DNA of 57,811 nucleotides from contig JAVEDI010000072.1 in assembly GCA_030841035.1 (NCBI GenBank), positions 1 through 57,811 on the forward strand, read 5' to 3'. The position numbers were made by a program, and so were the translations under genes. The first letter of the stretch is position 1. The number at the start of each line of letters is the position of its first letter. This DNA comes from Actinomycetota bacterium. GTDB taxonomy: Bacteria; Actinomycetota; Actinomycetes; JACCUZ01. The notes beneath the pieces were generated by a model. That model searched no databases. It was not told the origin of the DNA and saw only the letters and a list, made by a program, of their open reading frames with translations. Below, one piece after another: positions 7,902 through 16,131 of this stretch.

Positions 7902-8891
7902 CTAGCCGAACCGGTCGTAGTGGACCCGGTCGAGGGGCACCGGCTGCTCCCGGAGCAGCGCCAGGACGGCGTCGACCATCGGCGGCGGTCCGGCGAGGTA
8001 GACCTCGGCATCGAGCAGTCCCTCGGAGTGCGCGCCGATGCAGTCGGTGACGAACCCAGCCGTACCGTCCCAGCCGGCTCCCGGCGTGACGAGCGCGGCA
8101 TGCGCCCTGCCGTCCGGCAGGGTCGCGACCAGCTCCTGCAGGTCGCTCCAGCGGACCAGCTCGGCGAGCGAAGCGGCCCCGTAGAACACCCGCACCGGGC
8201 GGGGGTCCGCGGTCGTGGACAGCTGGCGCGCAAGCGCGAGGACGGCCGAGATACCGGTGCCGCCGGCCACCAGGAAGATGGGGCGGCCGGAGGGACGGAT
8301 CCACATGTCGCCGTACGGCAGCTCCATGGAGACGGCGGTACCCAGCGGCAGCGTCGACAGCAGCCGGCTGGCCGCTCCGCCCGGGTACTGCTTGGAGATG
8401 AACTCGACCGACCGAGAGCCGGCGTGGCCGACCATCGAGAAGCACCGTCGTAGCCCCGGGCGCAGCTCGAGAACGGCGTACTGCCCGGCACGGTAGGTGG
8501 CAGCACGGTCGAGCTCGTAGGTGAACTGGCGGATGTCCGGGCCCAGCACCTGCACGGCGACCAGCCGCGCCTCGTAGTCGGCGGTCGACAGCTCGGGTCG
8601 TGGCCGGGGACTGACCCAGGTGGGCCTGATGACGACATCCGAGAGCGGCGTGGCCTGACAGGTGACGGTACGCCGGCGGCGCGCGTCGCGCGGGGTGACC
8701 GCCGGCGCACCGTCGAAGAGCAGCGCTACCTCGCCCTCCAGCAGGCTCACCTTGCACGTGCCGCACGAACCCCAACCGCACTCGAACGGCAGCCACACCC
8801 CGTGCCGACGGCCGGCGGAGAGGATCCGCTCGTTGTCCTGGACCTCGAACGACTCACCGCTCGGTGCCACCGTGACGCGGTAGGTGGTCAT
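7902..8891 (-). CDS. tmoF: Monooxygenase reductase component (2Fe-2S, FAD, NAD), TmoF-like
   Basis: 329 residues. The N-terminal plant-type ferredoxin domain has C38, C43, C46 and C78. Next comes a ferredoxin-NADP-reductase-like FAD domain with the RCFSMV motif (R-x-x-S binds FAD). The nucleotide domain has GGTGISAVLA and the closing AGPPPMVDAV segment. It passes electrons from NAD(P)H to the Rieske ferredoxin encoded by the third gene of the operon. It is the last of six genes, 27 bp after tmoE. The length matches TmoF of toluene 4-monooxygenase. Confidence 0.9.
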   Translation of the reverse strand: MTTYRVTVAPSGESFEVQDNERILSAGRRHGVWLPFECGWGSCGTCKVSLLEGEVALLFDGAPAVTPRDARRRRTVTCQATPLSDVVIRPTWVSPRPRPELSTADYEARLVAVQVLGPDIRQFTYELDRAATYRAGQYAVLELRPGLRRCFSMVGHAGSRSVEFISKQYPGGAASRLLSTLPLGTAVSMELPYGDMWIRPSGRPIFLVAGGTGISAVLALARQLSTTADPRPVRVFYGAASLAELVRWSDLQELVATLPDGRAHAALVTPGAGWDGTAGFVTDCIGAHSEGLLDAEVYLAGPPPMVDAVLALLREQPVPLDRVHYDRFG

Positions 8892-8918
8892 CGCGCCCCT
8901 GTCATGAGGCGTTCGTGA

Positions 8919-9923
8919 TCAGAGCCCGCACGCTTGGAGGTGGTCTCGGGCCTGCGTCCCCGTTGCGGAGACGACGTCCGTCGCGGCGAGGCCCACGGGC
9001 GCCTCGTCGAAGGGCTGGGCCAAGGCCTTCACCGCCGCCTCGATGCGGGGCGTCCACGCCGCCGTCCAACCTTCCATGACCTGGCGGAGGTCGGGCTGGC
9101 GGCCCAGGGCGTACTGCGCCAGATCCGCGGACCACTTCCGGCTCCGGTTGCTGTCCTGCTGGAACTCCGCCAGCAGCGCAGCGAGGAAGTGGTCCCCGTT
9201 CCGCTCGGCGAGCTCGGAGAGCCTCCAGTTCACCACCGCGTCGAGGGAAGGCTTGACCACCAGGTTGAGCGCGACGAACGCCTCCCCCCAGTCATAGGCG
9301 ATCAGGAGGTTCTCCAAGGTCTCCCGCAGTGGTTGCCACACCGGGTCCTTCTCCCAGGCGCTCCGGGCGGTGGCCGTGGCGGCCAGCTCGTCGCCGTGCG
9401 CGTTGGCGAGCATCTTCGTCGAGTAGGCGATCCGCTGGATCCTGCGCAGCTCGTCGGCCGCCTGGAAGTTCGCGCAGTTGGTGATGTACGCCGAGGGGGC
9501 CATCTGTCCGACGTACAGGCCGACCATCTGCAGGATGTGCAGCGGGAACCGGAGAGGGATGTACAGCTCGCGCAGGGTCGAGACCCATTCGTCGCTGAGG
9601 CCCTCCACGCTCGCGGACTCTTCGTGACGGTCGATCAGCTTGTCGACGTACGTCTCCCTGTCGTGCTGGAGCGCGACGTAGTCCTTGTACGTGAGCTTGT
9701 ACGGGTCGCGGAAGTCTTCCCAGTCATCGACCTGGAAGGGCGAGCCTTCCCGGTTGCGCAGGTACCAGTCGTTGAGGGGCATCCCGGGATGCTCGAAGGG
9801 CGTGGGCTCGCGTCGGAAGTGGTAGTGGAACTTGGCCGTCACCGCTTCGTACGCACTCGGACGTCGACGTACGTCGCCGAGCAGACTCCAGGTCTTCGGC
9901 TGCTGACGCTGTCTTGTCGCCAC
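8919..9923 (-). CDS. tmoE: Diiron monooxygenase hydroxylase beta subunit, TmoE-like
   Basis: 334 residues from a GTG at 9923, two bases after the effector-gene stop. This is the all-helical ferritin-like fold of hydroxylase beta subunits, without iron ligands. Family signs are KFHYHFRREPTPFEHP near residue 32, a DPYKLTYKDYVALQHDRE stretch, and NCANFQAADELRRIQRIAY in the middle. It pairs with the alpha subunit in the (alpha-beta-gamma)2 hydroxylase. The length is close to TmoE. Confidence 0.9.
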   Translation of the reverse strand: MATRQRQQPKTWSLLGDVRRRPSAYEAVTAKFHYHFRREPTPFEHPGMPLNDWYLRNREGSPFQVDDWEDFRDPYKLTYKDYVALQHDRETYVDKLIDRHEESASVEGLSDEWVSTLRELYIPLRFPLHILQMVGLYVGQMAPSAYITNCANFQAADELRRIQRIAYSTKMLANAHGDELAATATARSAWEKDPVWQPLRETLENLLIAYDWGEAFVALNLVVKPSLDAVVNWRLSELAERNGDHFLAALLAEFQQDSNRSRKWSADLAQYALGRQPDLRQVMEGWTAAWTPRIEAAVKALAQPFDEAPVGLAATDVVSATGTQARDHLQACGL

Positions 9924-9925
9924 GG

Positions 9926-10231
9926 TCAGTCCTGCCTCTCGAGGTACCAGACGATCTCTTCATCGGTGGTGTGCATCCGGCCCGCGAAGCCGGACAGTGC
10001 CGGCTCCAGGCGCGACAGGTCGAAGGTCGCTTGTCCCAAGGCCTCTTGCATGCTCGCCCGGGTCAGGCGGCACCGGTCTGCCACGTTGATGCGGATATAG
10101 CCGCCCTGGTCCTCGACGACGACCTCGGCGTCGGGGTTGTCGGCCTCGACCGCGCTGATCACCGCGTCCGCGAGATCTGCGTCGACCCCACGGATCAACG
10201 GGCCCACGAGCTTCACATGCTGTGCACTCAT
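9926..10231 (-). CDS. tmoD: Monooxygenase effector (coupling) protein, TmoD-like
   Basis: 101 residues, MmoB/DmpM family. It binds the hydroxylase without any cofactor and gates oxygen activation at the diiron site. The sequence VKLVGPLIRGVDADLADAVISAVE and the later YIRINVADRCRLTR are typical of the family's core. Its start overlaps the Rieske ferredoxin stop by four bases (ATGA). The length agrees with TmoD (about 103). Confidence 0.9.
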   Translation of the reverse strand: MSAQHVKLVGPLIRGVDADLADAVISAVEADNPDAEVVVEDQGGYIRINVADRCRLTRASMQEALGQATFDLSRLEPALSGFAGRMHTTDEEIVWYLERQD

Positions 10232-10608
10232 GACTGTGCCCTCTCGCTGCTGCTGGCGCGGTGGTGATGGCTGAGCCCGTCCTGGGCGATACCGACTCGT
10301 ACCTTGTCGTCGGAGACGGCTACGCGGTACTGGTACAGCTGACAGCCGGCGGGGTTGATGCCGGCGCCGGTGCGGAGGTCGAACTCCCAGCGGTGACCGC
10401 TGCACAGCAGGCGCCCGGTCGACTCGTCCCACTCGCCGTCGACCAGCAGCACCTCCTGGTGCGGGCACAGCCCCTGGTACGCCTTGATGGATCCCCCCGG
10501 CAGGTGCACCAGGAGAACGGGCTCTCCGTCCAGCTCGACATCGGCGATGTCGCCCTCCCACAGCTCGTCGAGGGAGAGGGCGTCGACCCAACGGACGGCT
10601 TGGCTCAT
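10228..10608 (-). CDS. tmoC: Rieske-type ferredoxin of the monooxygenase, TmoC-like
   Basis: 126 residues. Cluster ligands are C48-x-H50 and C69-x2-H72 (CPHQ ... CSGHRW). It shuttles single electrons from the reductase to the hydroxylase. A Rieske ferredoxin separates four-component alkene/toluene monooxygenases from three-component methane and phenol systems. The start at 10608 overlaps the gamma-subunit stop by four bases. A 15-residue His/Ser-rich tail after the core is slightly longer than in TmoC. Confidence 0.92.
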   Translation of the reverse strand: MSQAVRWVDALSLDELWEGDIADVELDGEPVLLVHLPGGSIKAYQGLCPHQEVLLVDGEWDESTGRLLCSGHRWEFDLRTGAGINPAGCQLYQYRVAVSDDKVRVGIAQDGLSHHHRASSSERAQS

Positions 10609-10850
10609 GTGTAGCTGACCTGCAGCACGTCCATCGGTGCCACTCCGGCGCTGACCACGGTCGCATCCGGGGCCAGGGTGTTGCCCTGATGGCGTACCTG
10701 CATGGGCCGTGGCTGGGGGGCCACGCGCCGGCCGACGGTGTGATGAGCGATCTTCTCCGCGACGAGGGTCATGGGGTCTTCGTCGTCGATGGGGACGAGG
10801 ACCACGACGAAGTCGTGCTCGAAGATGCCTTGTACCGGGAACAAAGCCAT
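10605..10850 (-). CDS. tmoB: Monooxygenase hydroxylase gamma subunit, TmoB-like
   Basis: 81 residues with a ubiquitin-like start (MALFPVQGIFEHDFVVVLVPIDDEDPM), as in TmoB/TouB. The end ATVVSAGVAPMDVLQVSY also fits the family. It binds the alpha subunit in the hydroxylase. It sits 45 bp after tmoA, and its stop overlaps tmoC. Confidence 0.88.
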   Translation of the reverse strand: MALFPVQGIFEHDFVVVLVPIDDEDPMTLVAEKIAHHTVGRRVAPQPRPMQVRHQGNTLAPDATVVSAGVAPMDVLQVSYT

Positions 10851-10895
10851 GGTCGTCCAATCCTGGCGTCTGCTGGAGTGTCACCTGCCCGAGCG

Positions 10896-12407
10896 TCACG
10901 TCCCAGGGACGGCCAGCTGCTTCTCGAATGCCCACGCGTAGTTGGTGGCGTCCTGCCCCATCTCGGCCAGGGACAGCGACATGTAGGCCAGCGCACCTTC
11001 CATCGTGGGTGGCTGGATGTGCCCCGCGAGGAACCGGTCGACGAGCGAGAGCTGTCCCGCGAACCGAGCCGGGTTCTGCTCGTACACCCACTTGCAGGGT
11101 TCGGAGCAGAACAGCAGGCGTCGACCATCACGGTCGACGATGAGCGGTTCCGGATGCGCCAGCCTGCCCGCGTTGAACCCTGCCGGGTTCACCAGCGGGA
11201 TCTGGCACATGTTGCAGATCGTCGGGAAGGTCTCGGGGAGCGTCAGCTCCGGGTGCCCGTCGCGCACGTTGGCCGTGATGACGTCCCAGTACTGCCCGAA
11301 GCTGTCGTTCCAGCCGGGGTACTTCTCCTCGAGCCACTCGCGCTCAGCCGGCGACACTCCTGCATCGGGGTTCCACCAGACCGTCGGGCGCCAGAACCAC
11401 ACGCCCAGGTGGAGCGCGTGGTGGTACCAGTCGAGCTCGGGCAGGAAGTGCTCCTTCCAGTACCACGGCACCTCGAGGCCGAAGTCGCGGAACTGGTCCA
11501 TGAACTGCTTGACGATCAGCTCCTCCATGAACTCCTTGAAGGAGTGGGTGCGGTGCTCCAGCGGCGTGTAGTAGTCCATCGAGAGTCCGGTGAGCAACGC
11601 GAACACGTGCCAGCTGCGCCAGAACATGTGGTCGACCAGCTTCTGGGCCACCTCACCCTGGCCGTTGGCGATCAGGATCTTGACCGTCGGTTCGCCCTGC
11701 TGCGAGTGGCGCGCCTCGTCGGTCTGGATCGAGGAGATGAGGGCGCCGAAGTCGACGTCGCCGACCTTCATCGCGTCGGCTGCCATGCCGAGGAACTGCA
11801 GGTTGGTGAAGCCGGTCTCGAAGGTGAAGGTGAGCTGGATCGCGGTGGAGACCGCGTCGTTCGCCGTGAACATGTCGTCGAACAGGCTGCGCGCGGCGAT
11901 CGCGCCCCACTCGTTGGTGTGCATCGTCTTGTGCGCCCAGTCCGCGCGCGGCTCCTTCGCCAGCAGCCCGTAGGGGAAGTACGTCTGGATCTGTCCGTGC
12001 CTGGTCTCGTCGAGCGTGCCGTACGTCGCCATGTTGCGCCACGCCGCAGCGCGCCCGAACCGCCCCATGCGCGCCTCGCCGATACCGGCCAGGTACTCAG
12101 GGACGGCGATGGCCCCGTAGTGCGCGAGGATCGCGGACTTCCAGCCGGGGTCGAGCTCCTCGAAGATGCGGGAACGACTCAGCACCGCGTTGATCGAGTA
12201 GACCGAGGCGTCCTTGCCGACCTGGTTGTGCACGTACTCCGGGTAGGTGATCTTGTATGGTTCGTCCCATCCCCACCACTTCTCGGTAGGTATCCCATAG
12301 CTGTTCGAGAGATCCTGCGGCCAGACGTCTTCGTCGCTGACGTAGGACAGGGTCCAGTTCATGTCGCGGGTGAGGTCGTACCACTCCGAGCGGGCAAGTC
12401 GTGGCAT
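10896..12407 (-). CDS. tmoA: Diiron monooxygenase hydroxylase alpha subunit, TmoA-like
   Basis: 503 residues, the active-site subunit. The iron ligands fall at the numbers known from toluene 4-monooxygenase: E104, E134, H137, E197, E231 and H234, with the oxygen-gate T201. The pocket keeps I100, Q141, F176, F196 and F205. Position 103, Gly in TmoA and a regioselectivity determinant, is Pro. The C-terminus has two Cys pairs, CNMC (398, 401) and CSEPC (434, 438), like the zinc/YHS-type site of some phenol and alkene hydroxylases and absent from TmoA as I recall it. It hydroxylates or epoxidises an aromatic or alkene substrate with O2. The substrate is not known. It is the first gene of the six-gene operon. 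Confidence 0.93.
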   Translation of the reverse strand: MPRLARSEWYDLTRDMNWTLSYVSDEDVWPQDLSNSYGIPTEKWWGWDEPYKITYPEYVHNQVGKDASVYSINAVLSRSRIFEELDPGWKSAILAHYGAIAVPEYLAGIGEARMGRFGRAAAWRNMATYGTLDETRHGQIQTYFPYGLLAKEPRADWAHKTMHTNEWGAIAARSLFDDMFTANDAVSTAIQLTFTFETGFTNLQFLGMAADAMKVGDVDFGALISSIQTDEARHSQQGEPTVKILIANGQGEVAQKLVDHMFWRSWHVFALLTGLSMDYYTPLEHRTHSFKEFMEELIVKQFMDQFRDFGLEVPWYWKEHFLPELDWYHHALHLGVWFWRPTVWWNPDAGVSPAEREWLEEKYPGWNDSFGQYWDVITANVRDGHPELTLPETFPTICNMCQIPLVNPAGFNAGRLAHPEPLIVDRDGRRLLFCSEPCKWVYEQNPARFAGQLSLVDRFLAGHIQPPTMEGALAYMSLSLAEMGQDATNYAWAFEKQLAVPGT

Positions 12408-12583
12408 CGCGGTTCCATCTCGTGGAAGGACGGTCGCCCGGGCCGGCAGTGCATACGCTCGGATTTCGGGCGGCCTAGGAGGCTCGCGGTTGGCGCTTGA
12501 CGCGCACAGTGTGACGGGAACGGCGCGACTGACAAGGGACGTGTTCCTTCATGCGGAATCCCGTTCTGGAAACGGGAACGTCG
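12408..12583. other. Region upstream of tmoA
   Basis: 176 bp between lysE and tmoA. Any operon promoter must lie here or further upstream. On the minus strand, a TTGTCA near 12535 is followed 16 bp later by CACACT, a weak sigma-A-like pair. No regulator gene is adjacent. Confidence 0.35.
12559..12577 (-). terminator. Hairpin after lysE, upstream of tmoA
   Basis: TCCCGTT and AACGGGA form a perfect 7-bp stem with a 5-nt loop, starting 6 nt past the lysE stop. It is a likely terminator that insulates tmoA, though an operator role is possible. Confidence 0.5.
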
Positions 12584-13225
12584 TCATGCCTCGACGGCCA
12601 GCCGGATGGCGAAGGCGATCAGCACCGTCCCGGTCATCCGGTCCAACCGCTGACGCACGCGCGGGTTGCCCAACCACCCCACGACGCGCTGTGCCAGCAA
12701 CAGCAGCAGCGCGAAGTAGACAGCCGTCTCCACCAGGAAGATCGCGCCGAAGACCAATGACCCGACGCCGACGGACTGCCCGGCCGGTGTGAAGCCCGGC
12801 AGGAACGTCACGAAGAAGACCCCCACCTTGGGGTTGAGCAGGTCGGTGGCCAGTCCCGCGCCGAAGCCGCGCCCGAGCCAGCCGCGCCGGGTCGCGAGCC
12901 GGACATCCCGCTCGGCGAGGGCGGTGCTCGAGGGCGGGGCGGCGATGCGCAGACGCATCGTCCGCACGCCGAGCCACAACAGGTAGGCGGCGCCGGCCAG
13001 CCGCAGCACGGTGTAGGCGGCCTCGCTGGCATGCAGCACCGCGGCCAGTCCCAGCGCCGCGGCGCCGATCCACACGCCGACGCCGGCGAGCACCCCTGCT
13101 GCCGTCAGCGCAGCCGTCCGGCGCCCGTCGCGCACCAGGTTGCGCAGCACCACCAGGGTGTCGGGTCCCGGCAGCAGCACGATGAGCACCGCTGCGAGCG
13201 CGAAGGTCACCGAAGCCGTCAGCAT
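12584..13225 (-). CDS. LysE/RhtB family exporter
   Basis: 213 residues with six predicted helices. The first helix ends in VLLPGPDTL, the family's PGP motif, and the conserved LVRDGRR loop and GAAYLLWLGVRTMR segment follow. These proteins export amino acids or related small molecules. AGGATCGGCCG gives a ribosome site before the ATG at 13225. It lies upstream of the monooxygenase operon on the same strand, but a hairpin separates the two, so a joint job is not implied. Confidence 0.88.
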   Translation of the reverse strand: MLTASVTFALAAVLIVLLPGPDTLVVLRNLVRDGRRTAALTAAGVLAGVGVWIGAAALGLAAVLHASEAAYTVLRLAGAAYLLWLGVRTMRLRIAAPPSSTALAERDVRLATRRGWLGRGFGAGLATDLLNPKVGVFFVTFLPGFTPAGQSVGVGSLVFGAIFLVETAVYFALLLLLAQRVVGWLGNPRVRQRLDRMTGTVLIAFAIRLAVEA

Positions 13226-13273
13226 CGGCCGATCCTGCCACCCGTCCCGGTGCGCGCGCAGGCAGTCGCGGCG

Positions 13274-13912
13274 TCACGCCACGGTGACCGCCAGCTCGCC
13301 GCCCAGCTCGTAGCCTGCCGCCAGGCCGAGCTCGTCGCCGCTCCAGAACCGGCCGGGGTCATACCACCCGGGTCGCCGACCGGACGGCAGCAGGCCCATC
13401 GCCTCGTAGGTCAGCGCCACGACCTCGGCGCAGAAGGCGAACTCGAGACCGCCCTCCCGCGGCGTCCCGCCGTGCCGCCGCGTCGGCAGCCGCCCCCGCA
13501 ACCAGCCGGCCGCCAGCCGTGCGGTGGACGGGAACGGCGTGCCGTCCAGCCGCGCGATGGTGCGCAGCAGCGCCTCGTCCATCTCCGGCGTGACCGGTCG
13601 GTCGAGCTGGCGCACCCACGCGCGCTGCCCGTACCGGTGCGCCCACACCTCGACCGCCGCGCGCAGGTCGTGCAGCTGCACGCCGCGCTGGTGCTCGCCG
13701 GTCCACAGGTCGGGCAGCGAGCGGCCGAGCTCCGCGTGCCACATCAGCGGCGGCAGGTCATCGAGCACGACCGACATGCCGACATGGTTGACCGGGCTGT
13801 TCGTCGTGACCCGGATCGCCCGGTCGGCTGCCGAGCTGCCGCGGAACAGCCACAGGTCACCGGTGCGGGTCAGGTCGAGTGCCTCGGCGAGGCGGAGAGA
13901 GGACGTCGGCAC
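13274..13912 (-). CDS. Putative permuted papain-fold (NlpC/P60-like) protein
   Basis: 212 residues from a GTG at 13912 that appears leaderless. The order is His first (SPVNHVGMSVVL, about residue 40) and Cys later (FAFCAEVVALTYEAMGLL). This is the circularly permuted arrangement of YiiX/LRAT-like cysteine hydrolases, where His precedes Cys. Between them lies PSTARLAAGWLRGRL with Arg-rich turns. There is no signal peptide. Substrates of this family vary (peptidoglycan, lipids). The assignment rests on motif order only. Confidence 0.55.
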   Translation of the reverse strand: MPTSSLRLAEALDLTRTGDLWLFRGSSAADRAIRVTTNSPVNHVGMSVVLDDLPPLMWHAELGRSLPDLWTGEHQRGVQLHDLRAAVEVWAHRYGQRAWVRQLDRPVTPEMDEALLRTIARLDGTPFPSTARLAAGWLRGRLPTRRHGGTPREGGLEFAFCAEVVALTYEAMGLLPSGRRPGWYDPGRFWSGDELGLAAGYELGGELAVTVA

Positions 13913-13918
13913 GGGCCG

Positions 13919-13924
13919 TAGCCT
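13919..13924 (+). promoter_or_regulatory. -10 box of a leaderless gene (rightward)
   Basis: TAGCCT lies six bases before the GTG at 13931, so transcription should start at or beside the start codon. It overlaps the leftward -10 box TAGGCT. Confidence 0.6.
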
Positions 13925-13925
13925 A
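13920..13925 (-). promoter_or_regulatory. -10 box of a leaderless gene (leftward)
   Basis: TAGGCT on the minus strand lies seven bases before the GTG at 13912. It shares five of six base pairs with the rightward box, giving a bidirectional leaderless promoter. Confidence 0.6.
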
Positions 13926-13930
13926 GGGAC

Positions 13931-14113
13931 GTGCGGTGGTGGAAGGTGCTCGGACTGGCCGGTGTCGCGGGTGTGGCCGCGACCGGCGTGGTCGTCGCGC
14001 GAGCCGAGCGGCAACGCCGCGCCTACACGCCCGACGAGGTCCGCGCGCGGCTGCACGCCAAGCTTGCCGAGGTTCACCCCGAACCAGCGCCCGACACCCG
14101 ACCGGCGCCCTGA
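13931..14113 (+). CDS. Small membrane-anchored protein (60 aa)
   Basis: A start of RWWK leads into a hydrophobic helix (VLGLAGVAGVAATGVVVARA, residues about 5-24). A basic, charged tail YTPDEVRARLHAKLAEVH follows. It looks like a one-helix protein with a cytoplasmic amphipathic tail. Similar short proteins are common in actinobacteria and unassigned. It is probably leaderless, and divergent from the papain-like gene. Confidence 0.65.
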   Translation: MRWWKVLGLAGVAGVAATGVVVARAERQRRAYTPDEVRARLHAKLAEVHPEPAPDTRPAP

Positions 14114-14162
14114 CGAGGCGCTCGGGGCGGGCGGACCTGGCTGCGGCACCATGGTGGACCTC

Positions 14163-15473
14163 ATGGTGTCCTCCCGGCGTGCGTGGCTGATCTGGTCCAT
14201 CGGGGTGACGGCGTACGTCGTCGCCGTCCTGCAACGTACGTCGCTCGGGGTGGCGGGCATCGACGCCGCCCACCGCTTCCACGCGAGCGCCAGCGTCCTG
14301 GCCCTGTTCGCCGTCCTGCAGCTGCTCGTCTACGCCGGCCTGCAGGTGCCGGTGGGCCTGCTGGTCGATCGCCTCGGGCCGCGCGCGCTGATCGTCGGCG
14401 GCGCCGTGCTGATGGCGCTCGGCCAGGTGCTGCTCGCGCTCAGCGTCAGCATCGGTCCGGCCGTGCTCGGGCGGGTGCTGGTCGGCGCGGGTGACGCCGC
14501 CACGTTCATCAGCGTGCTGCGACTGGTCACCAGCTGGATGCCGCCGCGTCGCGCGCCGCTGATGACCCAGCTGACCGGCATCGTCGGGCAGGCCGGTCAG
14601 GTGCTCAGCGCCTTCCCGCTCGTCGCCCTGCTGCACGGTCCCGGCTGGACCACCGCCTTCCTCTCGGCAGCCTCGCTCAGCGCCCTGGTCGCCGTCCTGG
14701 TGGCACTCGTGGTGCGCGACGCGCCGGCAGGGGCACTGCGCCATCACGACGCCCCCACGGCGGCCAAGGTCGCCCGTGACCTGCGCAGCGTCTGGCGGCA
14801 TCCCGGAACGCGGCTGGGGCTGTGGACCCACGTGACGGCGCAGTTCTCCGGCACGGTCTTCGCGCTCCTGTGGGGCTACCCGTTCCTCGTGACAGGAGAG
14901 GGGCGCAGCCCGCGCAGCGCATCGACCCTGATGACGGTGTTCGTGGTTGCCGGCATGCTCGTCGCCCCGTTCGTGGGTGTGCTGGTGGAGCGCCACCCCT
15001 TGCGCCGCTCCTGGCTGGTGCTCGGCATCGTCGCGGTCTGCGTGACGGCCTGGACTGCGGTGCTCGCCTGGCCCGGCCCGAGCCCCCTGTGGCTGCTGGT
15101 CGCGCTCATGCTCGCCCTGGCGATCGGCGGGCCCGGCTCGATGATCGCCTTCGACTACGCGCGCACCTTCAACCCGCCCAACCGGCTCGGCACCGCGACA
15201 GGCATCGTGAACGTCGGCGGCTTCGTCGCCTCGCTCGTGACGATGCTGCTGGTCGGTCTCATCCTCGACCTGCGCAGCTCCGGCACAGGCGACTACTCGC
15301 TCGGCGACTTCCGGGTCGCCTTCGCCTCCCAGTACCTCGTCTGGGCAGTAGGTGTCCTCGGCATCGTGCTGACCCGGCGCAAGGTCCGCGCCCGCATGGC
15401 CCACGAGGGCGTCGTCGTGCCGCCGATCCGCGACGCTATCGCGCGGCGTCGCCGCGGCGGCGGCGCACCCTAG
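14163..15473 (+). CDS. Major facilitator superfamily transporter
   Basis: 436 residues with 12 predicted helices. The motif-A loop after helix 2 reads GLLVDRLGPRALIVGG, the classic MFS signature. The start (RRAWLIWSIGVTAYVVAVLQRTSLGVAG) is typical of a nitrate/organic-anion or 'CynX/NarK-like' actinobacterial subgroup. ATG at 14151 is an equally possible start, and neither has a strong ribosome site. Its TAG shares the palindrome CTAG with the stop of the convergent acVLRF1 gene. Substrate unknown. Confidence 0.9.
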   Translation: MVSSRRAWLIWSIGVTAYVVAVLQRTSLGVAGIDAAHRFHASASVLALFAVLQLLVYAGLQVPVGLLVDRLGPRALIVGGAVLMALGQVLLALSVSIGPAVLGRVLVGAGDAATFISVLRLVTSWMPPRRAPLMTQLTGIVGQAGQVLSAFPLVALLHGPGWTTAFLSAASLSALVAVLVALVVRDAPAGALRHHDAPTAAKVARDLRSVWRHPGTRLGLWTHVTAQFSGTVFALLWGYPFLVTGEGRSPRSASTLMTVFVVAGMLVAPFVGVLVERHPLRRSWLVLGIVAVCVTAWTAVLAWPGPSPLWLLVALMLALAIGGPGSMIAFDYARTFNPPNRLGTATGIVNVGGFVASLVTMLLVGLILDLRSSGTGDYSLGDFRVAFASQYLVWAVGVLGIVLTRRKVRARMAHEGVVVPPIRDAIARRRRGGGAP

Positions 15474-16129
15474 ACCGGGCCGGGCGCGTCCACGATGCGC
15501 ACCTGCACGGCCCGGAACTGCGCCGGCGTGGCCTGCAGCACGCTGAGGCGCGGGTCGGGCACGTCGAGGCGCACCGGCGAGACCAAGGGCCGCAGGCGCT
15601 GGAGCCGTCGGTCGTCGAGCACCGTCTCCAGGGCTCGCCGGTCACCGCCGGTCACCACCGCGTCGAGACCGTCGACGACCGGCAGCAGCACCCGCACCGC
15701 CACGTCGGCGGCCGAGGCGAGCGCTACGCGCACCTGACCCTCCCGGCGTCGGGCGAACCGCTGCTGCGACCAACCTCCTGCCGAGCTGCGGCCGTGCACC
15801 TGGCGCGAGCCCACCTTCGACGTACGCAGGGTCGCACCGTCGAAGACACCGGCGGCGTGGCCGCCGAGCCGCACCAGGAGCACGCCGACGCAGCGCGGCG
15901 CGAGTGCGTGCGCCACCACCCCGCCGTACGGCGCCTCCGGCTGGGGCGGCAGCGGCGGGAACGGCACCGTCAGCTCGGCACGGGCACCGTCACCGGCGTG
16001 CAGGGTCACGGTCTCCGGCGACGCCTCCCAGGTGGCCGCACCGTGGCGGTCGGCAAAGCCCTCGAGCCATCGTTGCAGGCGCTCGGGACCGACCTGCACC
16101 ATGCGCCCGGCGGTCGGGTGGGTGGGCAC
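15470..16129 (-). CDS. acVLRF1-family peptidyl-tRNA hydrolase / release factor-like protein
   Basis: 219 residues from a GTG at 16129, two bases after the flavoenzyme stop. The key block is KVGSRQVHGRSSAGGWSQQR (about residues 104-123), the glycine- and glutamine-rich catalytic loop of Vms1/VLRF1 release factors. The ERF1-like core (VRVLLPVVDGLDAVVTGGDR) follows. Members are thought to hydrolyse peptidyl-tRNA on split or stalled large ribosomal subunits. Pairing with a metabolic flavoenzyme gene is probably incidental operon structure. Confidence 0.82.
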   Translation of the reverse strand: MPTHPTAGRMVQVGPERLQRWLEGFADRHGAATWEASPETVTLHAGDGARAELTVPFPPLPPQPEAPYGGVVAHALAPRCVGVLLVRLGGHAAGVFDGATLRTSKVGSRQVHGRSSAGGWSQQRFARRREGQVRVALASAADVAVRVLLPVVDGLDAVVTGGDRRALETVLDDRRLQRLRPLVSPVRLDVPDPRLSVLQATPAQFRAVQVRIVDAPGPV

Positions 16130-16131
16130 CG

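Noticed and set aside
7902-12407. Soluble methane or propane monooxygenase
   Set aside because: The Rieske ferredoxin gene and TmoA-like ligand numbering and gene order fit the four-component toluene/alkene group, not the three-component systems.
13923-15404. 493-codon minus-strand frame
   Set aside because: Antisense of the MFS gene; composition rich in Gly, Glu, His and Gln, as expected of a shadow frame.
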